A stretch of DNA of 64,000 nucleotides from positions 620,001-684,000 of the forward strand of contig JBEVVY010000001.1 in the NCBI GenBank assembly GCA_040506895.1, given 5' to 3'. Positions 27,290-36,021 of this stretch are shown piece after piece (position 1 is the stretch's first letter; every line of letters begins with the position of its first letter). Made by a program: the position numbers and the translations under genes. This DNA comes from Sedimenticola_A sp040506895 (GTDB taxonomy: Bacteria > Pseudomonadota > Gammaproteobacteria > Chromatiales > Chromatiaceae). Below the pieces are notes generated by a model, which made no database searches, had not been told where the DNA came from, and worked only from the letters and a program-made list of their open reading frames with translations.

Positions 27290-28411
27290 ATGAATACCAT
27301 GGCAGATCAGAAAAACAGGTTTCTCGATATCGCGGCTCCCGGCATTGCCAACCTGAAACCCTACGTACCCGGCAAGCCCATCTCCGAACTGGAGCGGGAA
27401 CTGGGTATTACCGATTCGGTCAAGCTGGCCTCCAATGAAAACCCCCTGGGCTGCAGTGAGAAGGCGAAGGCTGCCATGCAGGCAGAGCTGCCCGAAGCCG
27501 CGCGCTATCCTGATGGTGGTGGCTTTGAGCTTTGTAAGGCATTGGCTGCCAAGCACGGTATTGATGCCGGCTGTATAACCCTGGGTAACGGGTCCAACGA
27601 TGTGCTGGACATGATCGCCCGCGTATTTCTCTCTCCGGGCTACGAGTCGCTCTTCTCACAGCATGCCTTTGCAGTTTATCCCATCAGCAGCCAGGCAGTC
27701 GGGGCAACCCTCAAGATTGCGCCGGCGGACAACTATGGCCACGATCTCGAGGCGATGCTCAACATGGTGGGTGAAAAAACCCGCGTGGTCTGGATCGCCA
27801 ATCCGAACAACCCCACCGGCACCTGGCTGAACGGTGAAGAGCTCGAGAACTTTATTGCCGCGGTGCCGGAGAGCGTCATCGTGGTGGTGGACGAGGCCTA
27901 CATCGAATACGTTGACGAGGATGAGTACCCCGATGCGAGCCAGTGGCTCTCGAAGTATCCCAACCTGATCGTCACCCGCACGTTTTCGAAGGCTTATGGC
28001 CTGGCATCACAGCGCGTCGGGTACGGTCTTTCCCACCCGGATATAGCCGACCTGCTGAACCGGGTGCGCCAGCCTTTCAATGTCAACAGCATGGCCCAGG
28101 TGGCAGCGCTTGCGGCACTCGAGGACCAGGACTTCATTGAGCAGTCCGTCAAGGTCAACAGCGAGGGGATGGAGCAGTTGATTGCCGGCTTTGCAGAGCT
28201 GGGGCTCTCCTATATCCCGTCGGTGGGCAACTTCGTCACCGTGGATGTCGGACGCCCGGTGGAAGAGGTGGACCAGGCACTGCTGCGCGAGGGCTGCATC
28301 GGTCGACCCGTGGCCAACTACGGACTACCCAATCACCTGCGCATCACCGTGGGTCTGCCGGAGGAGAACGCGCGATTCCTGGCCGCCATGAAAAAGGTAC
28401 TCGGCAGATGA
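27290..28411 (+). CDS. hisC: histidinol-phosphate aminotransferase (HisC2 type)
   Basis: 373 residues (ATG at 27290; another at 27299 is possible). Class I/II PLP fold: 'LASNENPLG', 'NPNNPTGT', 'VVDEAYIEY' and PLP-Lys in 'TRTFSKAYGLASQRVGYG'. In this operon position (pheA-hisC-tyrA) Pseudomonas HisC2 acts on both imidazole acetol phosphate and aromatic 2-oxo acids, so it likely serves phenylalanine and tyrosine synthesis. Its stop overlaps tyrA by 4 bp. Confidence 0.93.
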   Translation: MNTMADQKNRFLDIAAPGIANLKPYVPGKPISELERELGITDSVKLASNENPLGCSEKAKAAMQAELPEAARYPDGGGFELCKALAAKHGIDAGCITLGNGSNDVLDMIARVFLSPGYESLFSQHAFAVYPISSQAVGATLKIAPADNYGHDLEAMLNMVGEKTRVVWIANPNNPTGTWLNGEELENFIAAVPESVIVVVDEAYIEYVDEDEYPDASQWLSKYPNLIVTRTFSKAYGLASQRVGYGLSHPDIADLLNRVRQPFNVNSMAQVAALAALEDQDFIEQSVKVNSEGMEQLIAGFAELGLSYIPSVGNFVTVDVGRPVEEVDQALLREGCIGRPVANYGLPNHLRITVGLPEENARFLAAMKKVLGR

Positions 28412-29289
28412 TGATCCGCCGGCTTGCGGTCATCGGGGTAGGCCTGATCGGTGGTTCACTCGCCAGGGCCCTGCGCCAGTCCGGTGAGGTGGGCGAGGTC
28501 GTCGGTTGTGGCCGCGGCCAGGCAAACCTGGAGAAGGCCGTCGAGCTCGGTGTCATCAATCACTATACCCACGATGTCGGCGAGGCGGTAGAGGGTGCCG
28601 ACATGGTATTCCTGTCGGTTCCTCTCGGCGCCATGGCCGGTACATTTTCCGCCATGAAGGGTCACCTGGGGAAAGATGCCATCATCACCGACGGGGGCAG
28701 TGCCAAGCGCAGCGTGATCGAGGATTGCCAGGCCGGCCTCGGCTTTCTTCCTGCGGGCTTTGTGCCCGGGCATCCCATTGCCGGTACCGAAAACAGTGGG
28801 GTAGAGGCCTCCTTCCCCGAACTTTATCAAAACCGCCGAATCATCCTGACTCCAACAGACGAGACTTCGTCAGAGGCTATCGACAAGGTGGAAGCGATGT
28901 GGCGGGTCTGTGGTGCCGAAGTCACCAGAATGAGCGTGGCGCACCATGACGAGGTGCTCGCAGCCACCTCCCATCTCCCCCACATGCTGGCCTTCAGCCT
29001 GGTGGACGCCCTGGCCCGCATGAAAGAGAACGATGAGATTTTCCGCTACGCGGCAGGCGGCTTCAGGGATTTCACCCGCATCGCCTCTTCGAACCCGGTC
29101 ATGTGGCGCGATATCTGTGTCGCTAACCGCGTCGCTCTCAGCGAGATGATGGAACTCTACATCAACGAGATGAGCGATCTGGCATCCGTTATCCGGCAAG
29201 GGGACGGAGAGAGGCTGCTGGAGATCTTCACCCGCGCCAAGGAGGCGAGGGATCGCTACATCGACGGCATACCGGGCTCTTCCGACTGA
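28408..29289 (+). CDS. tyrA: prephenate/arogenate dehydrogenase
   Basis: 293 residues. NAD motif 'VIGVGLIGGSLARALR', 'DGGSAK', catalytic region 'GFVPGHPIAGTENSGV' and 'ATSHLPHMLAF'. Single-domain: no chorismate mutase and no fused EPSP synthase (AroA), whereas Pseudomonas has tyrA-aroA fused. An unrelated hlyIII gene follows, so aroA-cmk-rpsA are elsewhere. Starts at 28408 or 28411 (tandem ATG), overlapping the hisC stop. Confidence 0.95.
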   Translation: MMIRRLAVIGVGLIGGSLARALRQSGEVGEVVGCGRGQANLEKAVELGVINHYTHDVGEAVEGADMVFLSVPLGAMAGTFSAMKGHLGKDAIITDGGSAKRSVIEDCQAGLGFLPAGFVPGHPIAGTENSGVEASFPELYQNRRIILTPTDETSSEAIDKVEAMWRVCGAEVTRMSVAHHDEVLAATSHLPHMLAFSLVDALARMKENDEIFRYAAGGFRDFTRIASSNPVMWRDICVANRVALSEMMELYINEMSDLASVIRQGDGERLLEIFTRAKEARDRYIDGIPGSSD

Positions 29290-29361
29290 AACAGCGGTGG
29301 ACTTTTCTGCCGTTCTGATCGAGACTTGTGCAATACAGCATATCTGATCGGGGTGGCCGGT

Positions 29362-30021
29362 ATGGATGTCACGACAAGCACTGCACGGTACAGTCTGGGC
29401 GAGGAGATCGCCCATACCATCACCCACGGCGTCGGCGCACTGCTCAGTATTGCCGGCCTGGCCATTCTGGTGGCCTTCTCCACGCTCTACGGTGACGTCT
29501 GGCACATCACCAGCTGCAGTATCTACGGAGCCACGCTGATTCTGCTCTACACCTCGTCGACCCTCTACCACGGGATTCCCCTGCCGAGGGCAAAACGGAT
29601 ACTCCGGCAGATCGATCATGCGGCAATTTTCGTACTCATTGCCGGCACCTACACACCCTTCACTCTGGTCAACCTGAGGGGGGGCTGGGGCTGGACCCTG
29701 TTCGGTCTCGTATGGGGGATAGCCATCGCCGGTGTGGTGATGGAACTGGTCATGCGCAAGCGCTATCGCCGACTCTCCATCGCTCTCTATCTTGGCCTGG
29801 GGTGGCTGGTGGTGATTGCCATCGAGCCGATGCTGTCCAGGGTCGATACCGGCGGACTGGTGCTACTGCTGGTTGGCGGGCTCTGTTACTCCCTGGGCGT
29901 GATCTTCTATGTCTGGCGGTCGCTGGCCTATCACCACGCGGTATGGCACCTGTTTGTGCTGGCAGGGAGTATCTTTCACTTCTTTGCGGTGCTGCTCTAC
30001 GTGATTCCGGAGGCGGCCTGA
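29362..30021 (+). CDS. trhA: hemolysin III / TrhA family membrane protein
   Basis: 219 residues with seven hydrophobic helices of the PAQR/HlyIII fold. Metal-site motifs: 'EEIAHTITHGVGALLS', 'SSTLYHG', 'DHAAIFVLIAGTYTPF' and C-terminal 'HAVWHLFVLAGSIFHFFAV'. Bacterial members are tied to membrane homeostasis rather than proven toxins. ATG 29362 gives the family's normal N-terminus; an earlier in-frame TTG/GTG region is less likely. Its last 25 bp overlap the convergent hydrolase gene. Confidence 0.9.
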   Translation: MDVTTSTARYSLGEEIAHTITHGVGALLSIAGLAILVAFSTLYGDVWHITSCSIYGATLILLYTSSTLYHGIPLPRAKRILRQIDHAAIFVLIAGTYTPFTLVNLRGGWGWTLFGLVWGIAIAGVVMELVMRKRYRRLSIALYLGLGWLVVIAIEPMLSRVDTGGLVLLLVGGLCYSLGVIFYVWRSLAYHHAVWHLFVLAGSIFHFFAVLLYVIPEAA

Positions 30022-30767
30022 TCGAGCAGTTCGGCCACTGAGCCGAAAACCCTCTCGAGTTCCCGCGGCTTCGACAGGCGGTGGTCTCCGTTCTCGATCA
30101 GAATCAGTTCCTTGTTATCACTCTTGAGCTGCTGGAGCGTCTCTTCCGATATGTGCCAGGGTACATCCTCGTCATCCAGCCCGTGCAGCATCCGAACAGG
30201 GCAGTGGATAGGGATAGGTGCGCCGAGCAGGAGATGACGATGGCCATCGCTCAGCAGGTTTTCACCAATCCGATAGGGCTGCTCGCTGTAACTCGACGGC
30301 AGCTCCGCATAGCCATTTTGCCCCAGGCTCTCCAGTTGGGCACCGGATAGTGCAGGGCGAAGCAGTCTCTCGGTGAAGTCCGTTGCACAGGCAATGGTGA
30401 CGACGCCCGATACCCTGGAGGCACGCTTCAGGGCGAGCAGCAGGGATATCCAGCCACCCATGCTGGACCCGACGAGCAGCTGGGGTCCGTTCGTCACCTG
30501 GTCGAAGACCGCCAAGGCGTCCTCCAGCCAGGCGCCAATTGAGCCTGATTCGAAGGCGCCGGAAGAGCGACCGTGACCGGAGTAGTCGAAGCGTGTGAAT
30601 TCCCTGCCTCTCTCCCTGCACCATGACTCGAGCGCAAGCGCCTTGGTCCCTGTCATGTCGGACATGAAGCCACCCAGAAAGATCACACCCGGACGGTTGC
30701 CGTCCAGGTGTTGATAGGCGATCTCCCTTTGCTGGACCGTCTTGATAAACGGGGTATGGTCAGGCAT
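29997..30767 (-). CDS. alpha/beta hydrolase
   Basis: 256 residues. The nucleophile elbow is 'LLVGSSMGGWISLLLA' (Ser in G-x-S-x-G); 'FLGGFMSDMTGTKA' is the oxyanion region and 'GDHRLSKPREL' carries the likely catalytic His, with Asp in 'HGLDDEDVPW'. Resembles palmitoyl-thioesterase/ABHD10-like bacterial hydrolases of 250-260 residues. The substrate is unknown. 3' overlap of 25 bp with trhA on the other strand. Confidence 0.85.
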   Translation of the reverse strand: MPDHTPFIKTVQQREIAYQHLDGNRPGVIFLGGFMSDMTGTKALALESWCRERGREFTRFDYSGHGRSSGAFESGSIGAWLEDALAVFDQVTNGPQLLVGSSMGGWISLLLALKRASRVSGVVTIACATDFTERLLRPALSGAQLESLGQNGYAELPSSYSEQPYRIGENLLSDGHRHLLLGAPIPIHCPVRMLHGLDDEDVPWHISEETLQQLKSDNKELILIENGDHRLSKPRELERVFGSVAELLDQAASGIT

Positions 30768-30792
30768 GGATCGGTCGGTCAGGTGCGGGCGT

Positions 30793-31152
30793 CTACTTGT
30801 CCGACTCGCTGGAGATCGATTCCACCTTCTCCATCACCGTGTCCTTCGCCTCCGACAGCTTCTGCTTGACCTCGTCGAAACTGTATTCCGCCGGTTTCGG
30901 CAGTCCATCCTCTCCCAGCTCAACAGTGCCGCTCGCAGTTTTCACCTCGGCCTTCTCTTCGGCCTCGGCAGCCTCCCTGTTCATCTCCTCGAGCTTTTCA
31001 CTTATCTCTTCGCCGGACTTGGAGACGGCTTCACCCACGCTTTTCGCTGCCGCCTTGGCATGCTCTGCGGCATCCGACATATCTTCTTTTGCCTCTTCGC
31101 TACAACCAGCCAGGGCGACGGCTGCAGCCATTACTAACCATTTCAGTTTCAT
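30793..31152 (-). CDS. small acidic helical lipoprotein
   Basis: 119 residues. Lipobox 'AVALAGC' (Cys17), then an Ala/Glu/Lys helix ('DAAEHAKAAAKSVGEAVSKSGEEISEKLEEMNREAAEAEEK') of coiled-coil character, and a short C-terminal helix. Similar in kind to the lipoprotein at 8958. Probably attached to the outer or inner membrane. No function known. GAAAC start context; 26 bp upstream of the hydrolase gene on the same strand. Confidence 0.7.
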   Translation of the reverse strand: MKLKWLVMAAAVALAGCSEEAKEDMSDAAEHAKAAAKSVGEAVSKSGEEISEKLEEMNREAAEAEEKAEVKTASGTVELGEDGLPKPAEYSFDEVKQKLSEAKDTVMEKVESISSESDK

Positions 31153-31292
31153 TCTTTATTCTTCCGTTTCAGATGGTTCAAGTGGTTCTTATCAATCCGG
31201 CCTGCTGTGTGATTCAGACATGCCGGACAGAAGAGAGCATCCTGCAGTTTATTTTTTGTGTAAATGATTACTCTGTAAAGGTTGACAGCAGG

Positions 31293-31475
31293 TCAATCAC
31301 GCCAGAAAGGTTTCCTCGCCTCATTCAGCGCTTCGCATCTGCTGATACCGATATCCTTCAGTATATGCTCTTCCAACTGCAGCAGCTCTTTTCTCTGCCG
31401 GTAACGCATCAGCCAGAGTCGCATCTCCTGCATGAAGTTTCTGAAACTCGTTGATGGAAATTTCCCGCCTTGCAT
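31293..31475 (-). CDS. DUF1127 small protein
   Basis: 60 residues. The C-terminal half fits DUF1127 (YjiS-like): 'R.RKELLQLEEHILKDIGISRCEALNEARKPFWRD', with the 'L.DIG.SR.EA..EA.KPFW' signature. Small basic proteins of this family bind RNA or affect phosphate/carbon metabolism in alphaproteobacteria. It is divergent from a MocR regulator and shares its promoter region, so it is a candidate target of it. Confidence 0.78.
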   Translation of the reverse strand: MQGGKFPSTSFRNFMQEMRLWLMRYRQRKELLQLEEHILKDIGISRCEALNEARKPFWRD

Positions 31476-31560
31476 TGTCCTGGTCCCGGGTAGTGGTTTG
31501 TCTACCCCAGACGTTATCCCCTATACTGAAAACGTTACAGATATAGATAAATGGAAACTA

Positions 31561-31626
31561 AACCAGTACAGAATGCGTAACATACTAGCTGTACTGGTTA
31601 TTTTTAAGGGAATCTGTACTGGTTAT
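31561..31626. promoter_or_regulatory. three MocR-type operator boxes
   Basis: CTGTACTGGTTA occurs as direct copies at 31589-31600 and 31614-31625, 25 bp apart, and as an 11-base inverted copy AACCAGTACAG at 31561-31571. The site lies between DUF1127 and the MocR gene; the third box overlaps the MocR ribosome-binding area. Direct plus inverted half-sites are the known pattern of dimeric MocR regulators, so autoregulation is likely. Confidence 0.72.
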
Positions 31627-31637
31627 CGGGTGCTGTG

Positions 31638-33056
31638 ATGAAAAAATATGAAAAGCTGGCGGCCAGGCTCAAGCGGCAGATACAGTCCGGTGCCTTTCAG
31701 GCGGGAGAGAAGCTTCCCTCCATCAGGGCGCTGAGTCGACAGTACGTACTGAGTATCTCAACGGTACAGGAGGCTTTTTACCTGCTCGAAGCCCAGGGCG
31801 TGGTGGAGGCGAAGCTCAAGTCCGGTCACTACGTGCGGGAGGTACCCGATCCCACTCCACCGTCTCCCCCGAGAATTCCACGCTTCTCCCTTCAACCCCA
31901 AAAGATCAGCAAGTGGCTGAAGGTGCTCAACGTACTGTTCCGGCGCGAAGAGCCGGGGGTGACCTACCTGGGACGGGCGACGCCCAATGTCAGTGCACCC
32001 ACTCTCAAGCCTCTCAACCGCTCCCTGGCGTCCCTGATCAGGCGTGGTGATGAACGCGGCCTCTCGTACGACTACATCTTTGGCTGTGAAGAACTGCGCC
32101 AGCAGATTGCACGTATCTCGATGGACTCAGGCTGCGGCCTCTCGCCGGATGAGATCGTAATCACTTCCGGCTGTCTTGAAGCCCTCTCGAGCAGCCTGCG
32201 CGCACTCACAGAACCTGGTGACACGGTGATTATCGATTCGCCCAGTTTTTACGGCTCCCTGCAGGTGATCGAGGCCAATGGACTCAAGGCGCTGGAGATG
32301 CCGACGGACCCGAAGACCGGTATCAGCCTCGATGCGATGGAGCTTGCACTGGAGAAATGGCCGGTGAAGGTCTGCCTGCTGACACCGACCTTCAATAATC
32401 CCCTGGGTTACTCCATGCCGGATGAGAACAAGCCGGCACTGCTTGAACTGCTCAAGCGTTACGATGTGCCGTTGATCGAGGACGATATCTACGGCGATCT
32501 CGCCTATGACAGGCCACGACCAAGGAGTATCAAGTCATTCGACAGCGAGGGAAGGGTACTCCTCTGTTCATCCTTCTCCAAAACCCTGGCGCCCGGGCTG
32601 AGGGTGGGCTGGGTCGCCCCAGGAAGATACCTGCAGGATGTGATGCGCATGAAGTATGTCTCCAGCATGGGAACCGCGACACTCCCCCAGCTGGCACTGG
32701 CAGACTTTATAGCCCGCGGAGGCTATGATCGCCATCTGAAACGGATGCGAACGGAGTACCGCCAGGGGAGGGACAGGATGCTGGAGTGGATAAAGTCTTT
32801 CTTTCCAGAAGGATCACGCGTCAGCTGTCCCCAGGGTGGCTACCTGCTCTGGCTGGAGCTGCCGGATAGCATCGATGCGGAGGTGTTGACCTCCAGGGCC
32901 CTGGAGGAGGGCATCGGTATCGCATCCGGCAATCTGTTCTCAGCGACGGAGAAGTACCACCACCATATCCGTCTGAGCTACGCAAACCTGACGAGCCAGG
33001 AGAGGGAGAGGGCAGTGAAACGGCTGGGTGAACTGGCCTGCGAGATGAAGGGATGA
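31638..33056 (+). CDS. MocR/GntR transcription factor with aminotransferase domain
   Basis: About 472 residues. N-terminal GntR winged helix (1-75, 'GEKLPSIRALSRQYVLSISTVQEAFYLLEAQG') followed by a class I aminotransferase fold (about 110-470) with PLP-Lys in 'SSFSKTLAPGLRVGW', 'NNPLGYSM' and 'EDDIYGDLAY'. MocR proteins sense PLP-bound amino acids or amines and control nearby genes. ATG 31638 or GTG 31635. Three operator boxes lie just upstream. The 3' end overlaps nudL by 4 bp, so the two are coupled; the effector is unknown. Confidence 0.92.
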   Translation: MKKYEKLAARLKRQIQSGAFQAGEKLPSIRALSRQYVLSISTVQEAFYLLEAQGVVEAKLKSGHYVREVPDPTPPSPPRIPRFSLQPQKISKWLKVLNVLFRREEPGVTYLGRATPNVSAPTLKPLNRSLASLIRRGDERGLSYDYIFGCEELRQQIARISMDSGCGLSPDEIVITSGCLEALSSSLRALTEPGDTVIIDSPSFYGSLQVIEANGLKALEMPTDPKTGISLDAMELALEKWPVKVCLLTPTFNNPLGYSMPDENKPALLELLKRYDVPLIEDDIYGDLAYDRPRPRSIKSFDSEGRVLLCSSFSKTLAPGLRVGWVAPGRYLQDVMRMKYVSSMGTATLPQLALADFIARGGYDRHLKRMRTEYRQGRDRMLEWIKSFFPEGSRVSCPQGGYLLWLELPDSIDAEVLTSRALEEGIGIASGNLFSATEKYHHHIRLSYANLTSQERERAVKRLGELACEMKG

Positions 33057-33673
33057 TTGTCGACGACCTGAACACGGAGACAATACGCAAGCGCCTGGCA
33101 ATGGCGCGGGGAACCCCGCTCGCGGACCCCTATCCCGATGGTTACTTCTCCACACCGCCAAGAGCGGCCGCGGTTCTGCTGCCGCTTTACCGGGACGAGG
33201 AGTGGAAACTCCTGTTCATCCGGCGCTCTCACAATGAGGATGACAGGCATAGTGGCCAGGTCGCCTTCCCCGGGGGACGGGTGGACCCCCATGATGCCGA
33301 TGAGACTGCCGCAGCCCTCAGGGAGGCCCACGAGGAGATCGGACTGGAGGAGAGGGATATCACGGTGCTCGGCCAGCTGAGCAGTTACCGGACCGTGAGC
33401 AACTACCTGGTGACGCCGGTGGTCGCCGAAATCAACTGGCCACTGACATTCAGATTGGACCCAACCGAGGTCAGCAGGGTGTTCAGCATACCGCTACGCT
33501 GGCTTGCAGAACCTCAAAACCGGCGGGTCAACCAGAGACACCTGCACGGCTTCGATGTGTCGATGCCGGTTCACTACTACGAGCGATACGATGACGAGCT
33601 GTTGTGGGGGGTCACCGCGAAGATCACGGTGGGTTTTCTTCAGCTGCTCGGCGTGATGAACGCCGCAACCTGA
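33053..33673 (+). CDS. nudL: CoA pyrophosphatase, NUDIX (NudL)
   Basis: 206 residues. NUDIX box 'GGRVDPHDADETAAALREAHEEIG' with the preceding CoAse signature 'HSGQVAFPGG'. It cleaves CoA or derivatives to phosphopantetheine and adenosine bisphosphate. It is coupled by ATGA overlap to the MocR gene and ends exactly where the rhodanese gene begins from the other strand. Confidence 0.92.
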   Translation: MIVDDLNTETIRKRLAMARGTPLADPYPDGYFSTPPRAAAVLLPLYRDEEWKLLFIRRSHNEDDRHSGQVAFPGGRVDPHDADETAAALREAHEEIGLEERDITVLGQLSSYRTVSNYLVTPVVAEINWPLTFRLDPTEVSRVFSIPLRWLAEPQNRRVNQRHLHGFDVSMPVHYYERYDDELLWGVTAKITVGFLQLLGVMNAAT

Positions 33674-34339
33674 TCAATCCTCATCAGGCGATACCGTGGT
33701 CAGGCCCAGCATTTTCCACCCCTGCATGCCCATGCGATACCACTTGAGCTTGGTGGGCGGATAGCCCAGGGCGAGCAGGGTGCGGATGGAGGTGGGTGAC
33801 TGGCCACACCAGGGGCCGTTGCAGTAGAGCACCAGGGTTTTCGCGTTTTCGAAATTCCACAGGTCATCCGTGAAGGAGGCACCGAGCTGGAACTCCAGGG
33901 TCTCGGCAATATCCCTGCCTGCTGCCGTTTTCGAACTCAGCTCCGACCAGGGGATGTTGATCGCGCCCGGTATCATTCCCTTCGCCAGCCACTCACCGGT
34001 GCGGGAGTCGATGATCAAGATGGAGTCATCCCCACCGGACATGCGCTGTATGTAGTCGATCATCTCGAGTTCACCGATCGTTTCGACACCGGCACCGAGG
34101 TGCATGGGCTGGACACAGAAAGGGGGGCAGGCCCTGGAGGTGAGGGCAAAATCGAGATCCACCATGTTTTCCGTATCCTGGTTGCGCTGGATGCGCAGAG
34201 ACCTGCCATCGATCTCAACCTCGACGAATGGGCGCGCGGCGGTGATGTTGACAGGATGTTCTTCATCCGCAGCGGTCACAAAGAGGGGGAAAAGCAAAGG
34301 AATCAGGAATATGGGCCATCGGGAAATCATCGTTTTCAC
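33674..34339 (-). CDS. periplasmic rhodanese-domain protein
   Basis: 221 residues. A signal peptide ('IFLIPLLFPLFVTA|AD') is followed by an N-terminal extension with 'ACPPFCVQP' and a rhodanese domain (about 85-215) with 'LIIDSRTGEWLAKGMIPGAINIPW'. The active loop reads 'CNGPWCGQSPTS', with two Cys, unlike the CRxGxR loop of thiosulfate sulfurtransferases; such loops are found in periplasmic rhodaneses of sulfur-metabolising proteobacteria. A redox or persulfide-carrier role is possible. Confidence 0.82.
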   Translation of the reverse strand: MKTMISRWPIFLIPLLFPLFVTAADEEHPVNITAARPFVEVEIDGRSLRIQRNQDTENMVDLDFALTSRACPPFCVQPMHLGAGVETIGELEMIDYIQRMSGGDDSILIIDSRTGEWLAKGMIPGAINIPWSELSSKTAAGRDIAETLEFQLGASFTDDLWNFENAKTLVLYCNGPWCGQSPTSIRTLLALGYPPTKLKWYRMGMQGWKMLGLTTVSPDED

Positions 34340-34530
34340 CCTCGTGGAATCGTCTAAATCCCAATTTTAGGCACTTTTTCCCCCTTCTAATACCCGGAAA
34401 AAACAGGGAATCGATTCGTGCCTCCGATCTCCCGCTGCTGTTAGAATAGGGGACTCTCTATATCTATAGATCCCCAAAACGAATCCGGGACTGCTAGAAA
34501 CCCGGATGGACAGCTTGCGATGACACCAGG

Positions 34531-36021
34531 ATGCAGAAACTGACGGCCCAGGCGATTGATAATCCAGCCGGACGCACGGCAGGCACTTCGTTGCCTCTCG
34601 CCCTGAAATGGTCTCTGAGCATTGCAGCACTGGTGGTTATCGTCATGGGAATGCTGGCCTGGTTCCTGATCAACCAGGAGGAGGCGGCATTTCAGCGGCA
34701 GAGTGAACAGATGGGAATCATGATGGTATCCCAGCTGGCGAGCTCCGCCAGTGAACCGCTCCTGGCCGGTGACGACCTCGCCCTCAAGGTACTGGTCACC
34801 CAGCAGGAGAAGATTCCGCTGATCATCGGTATGCAGGTGTTCGACAGGGAAGGCAATGTACGGGTGGATGCCGGTCTCTCCCCGTTCGAAGAGCATTCAC
34901 CGGATCTCAACGCACACCCCCTGTTCAACAATATGATGACCGGGGGTATGGCCTGGAGTTCCGGGGGAACAACCGCAGTCTCTTATGGCAGTGAAGTGCG
35001 TTTCAGGGATGTGGTTGCAGGCTATGTCATGGTGAGCCTGGACAGGGCACCGTTCGAGCAGGACCTGGCACGTCTTGTCAACGCGTTGATAGCAACGACG
35101 TTGGGATTGATCGTTCTGGGTGTACTGCTGGCGATTCCGTTGGCCCACAGGCTGTGTCGACCCATCTACAAGCTCGTCGAAGCGGGCGAGGCGATCCACA
35201 ATGGCCAGTCAGTCCATTTCGTGGCAGAAAACCGCGATGATGAGATCGGCAGGGTACTCGATATTTTTCAGAACATGGCCGCGGGACTGAAGGAGAAACG
35301 CGTGGTAGAGGAGGCGCTCTACCGCTATGTTTCTCCCAATGTCGCGCAAAAACTGCTCGGTGCGGATGCCGAGTCGATGGCCCTGGGTGGTGCAACCACA
35401 ACGGGTAGTGTGCTGTTTTGCGACATCGTCGGCTTCACCGAACTGTCAGAAAAACTCCCACCCGAAGAGCTGATGGCACTTCTCAACCACTACTTCAGCT
35501 ATTTTGCCCTCGCCGGCAGCAGCTGCGGCGGGACCGTGGACAAGTTCATCGGTGACTGCGTGATGATCCTCTTCGGTGTGCCGGAGCCGGACGAGATGCA
35601 TGCCCTCCACGCCGTGACCTGCGGCACGCTGATCCAGGAGATCGCACAGCGGATCAGCAGCCAGCGAAAAGCGGCGGGGCTGCCCACGGTCTCTTTCCGG
35701 GTCGGTATCAACAGCGGCTCGGTGCTGGCGGGAAACCTCGGAAGCGAGCAGCGCATGCAGTACACCGTGGTTGGTGATGTGGTCAACGTGGCCTCGCGGA
35801 TCTGTGATCTGTGCGAACCCCACAAAATCCTCCTGACCAGGGAGACCGCGGTGCAACCGGCTGTGGGCGAGACGGCATCGCTCGTTCGCAGAGACAGCGT
35901 CACGGTCAAGGGGCGCAGCAGAAATGTCGAGCTGTTTGAAATGGAACTGAGCGGATTCGGTCAACGCCAACTCATCACATCCCATCTCGAGGCGATCCTG
36001 CCCGGGGAGGAGACACCATGA
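34531..36021 (+). CDS. class III adenylate cyclase with HAMP domain
   Basis: 496 residues: TM1 (about 28-47), periplasmic segment to about 183, TM2 (184-205), HAMP (206-258) and a C-terminal cyclase domain. Catalytic residues are all present: metal Asp298 ('FCDIVGFT') and Asp342 ('IGDCVMI'), Lys338 and Asp416 for adenine choice ('VVGDVVNVASR'), and Asn419/Arg423. cAMP synthesis is therefore expected, controlled by a periplasmic signal. The stop overlaps the next lipoprotein's ATG. Confidence 0.93.
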   Translation: MQKLTAQAIDNPAGRTAGTSLPLALKWSLSIAALVVIVMGMLAWFLINQEEAAFQRQSEQMGIMMVSQLASSASEPLLAGDDLALKVLVTQQEKIPLIIGMQVFDREGNVRVDAGLSPFEEHSPDLNAHPLFNNMMTGGMAWSSGGTTAVSYGSEVRFRDVVAGYVMVSLDRAPFEQDLARLVNALIATTLGLIVLGVLLAIPLAHRLCRPIYKLVEAGEAIHNGQSVHFVAENRDDEIGRVLDIFQNMAAGLKEKRVVEEALYRYVSPNVAQKLLGADAESMALGGATTTGSVLFCDIVGFTELSEKLPPEELMALLNHYFSYFALAGSSCGGTVDKFIGDCVMILFGVPEPDEMHALHAVTCGTLIQEIAQRISSQRKAAGLPTVSFRVGINSGSVLAGNLGSEQRMQYTVVGDVVNVASRICDLCEPHKILLTRETAVQPAVGETASLVRRDSVTVKGRSRNVELFEMELSGFGQRQLITSHLEAILPGEETP

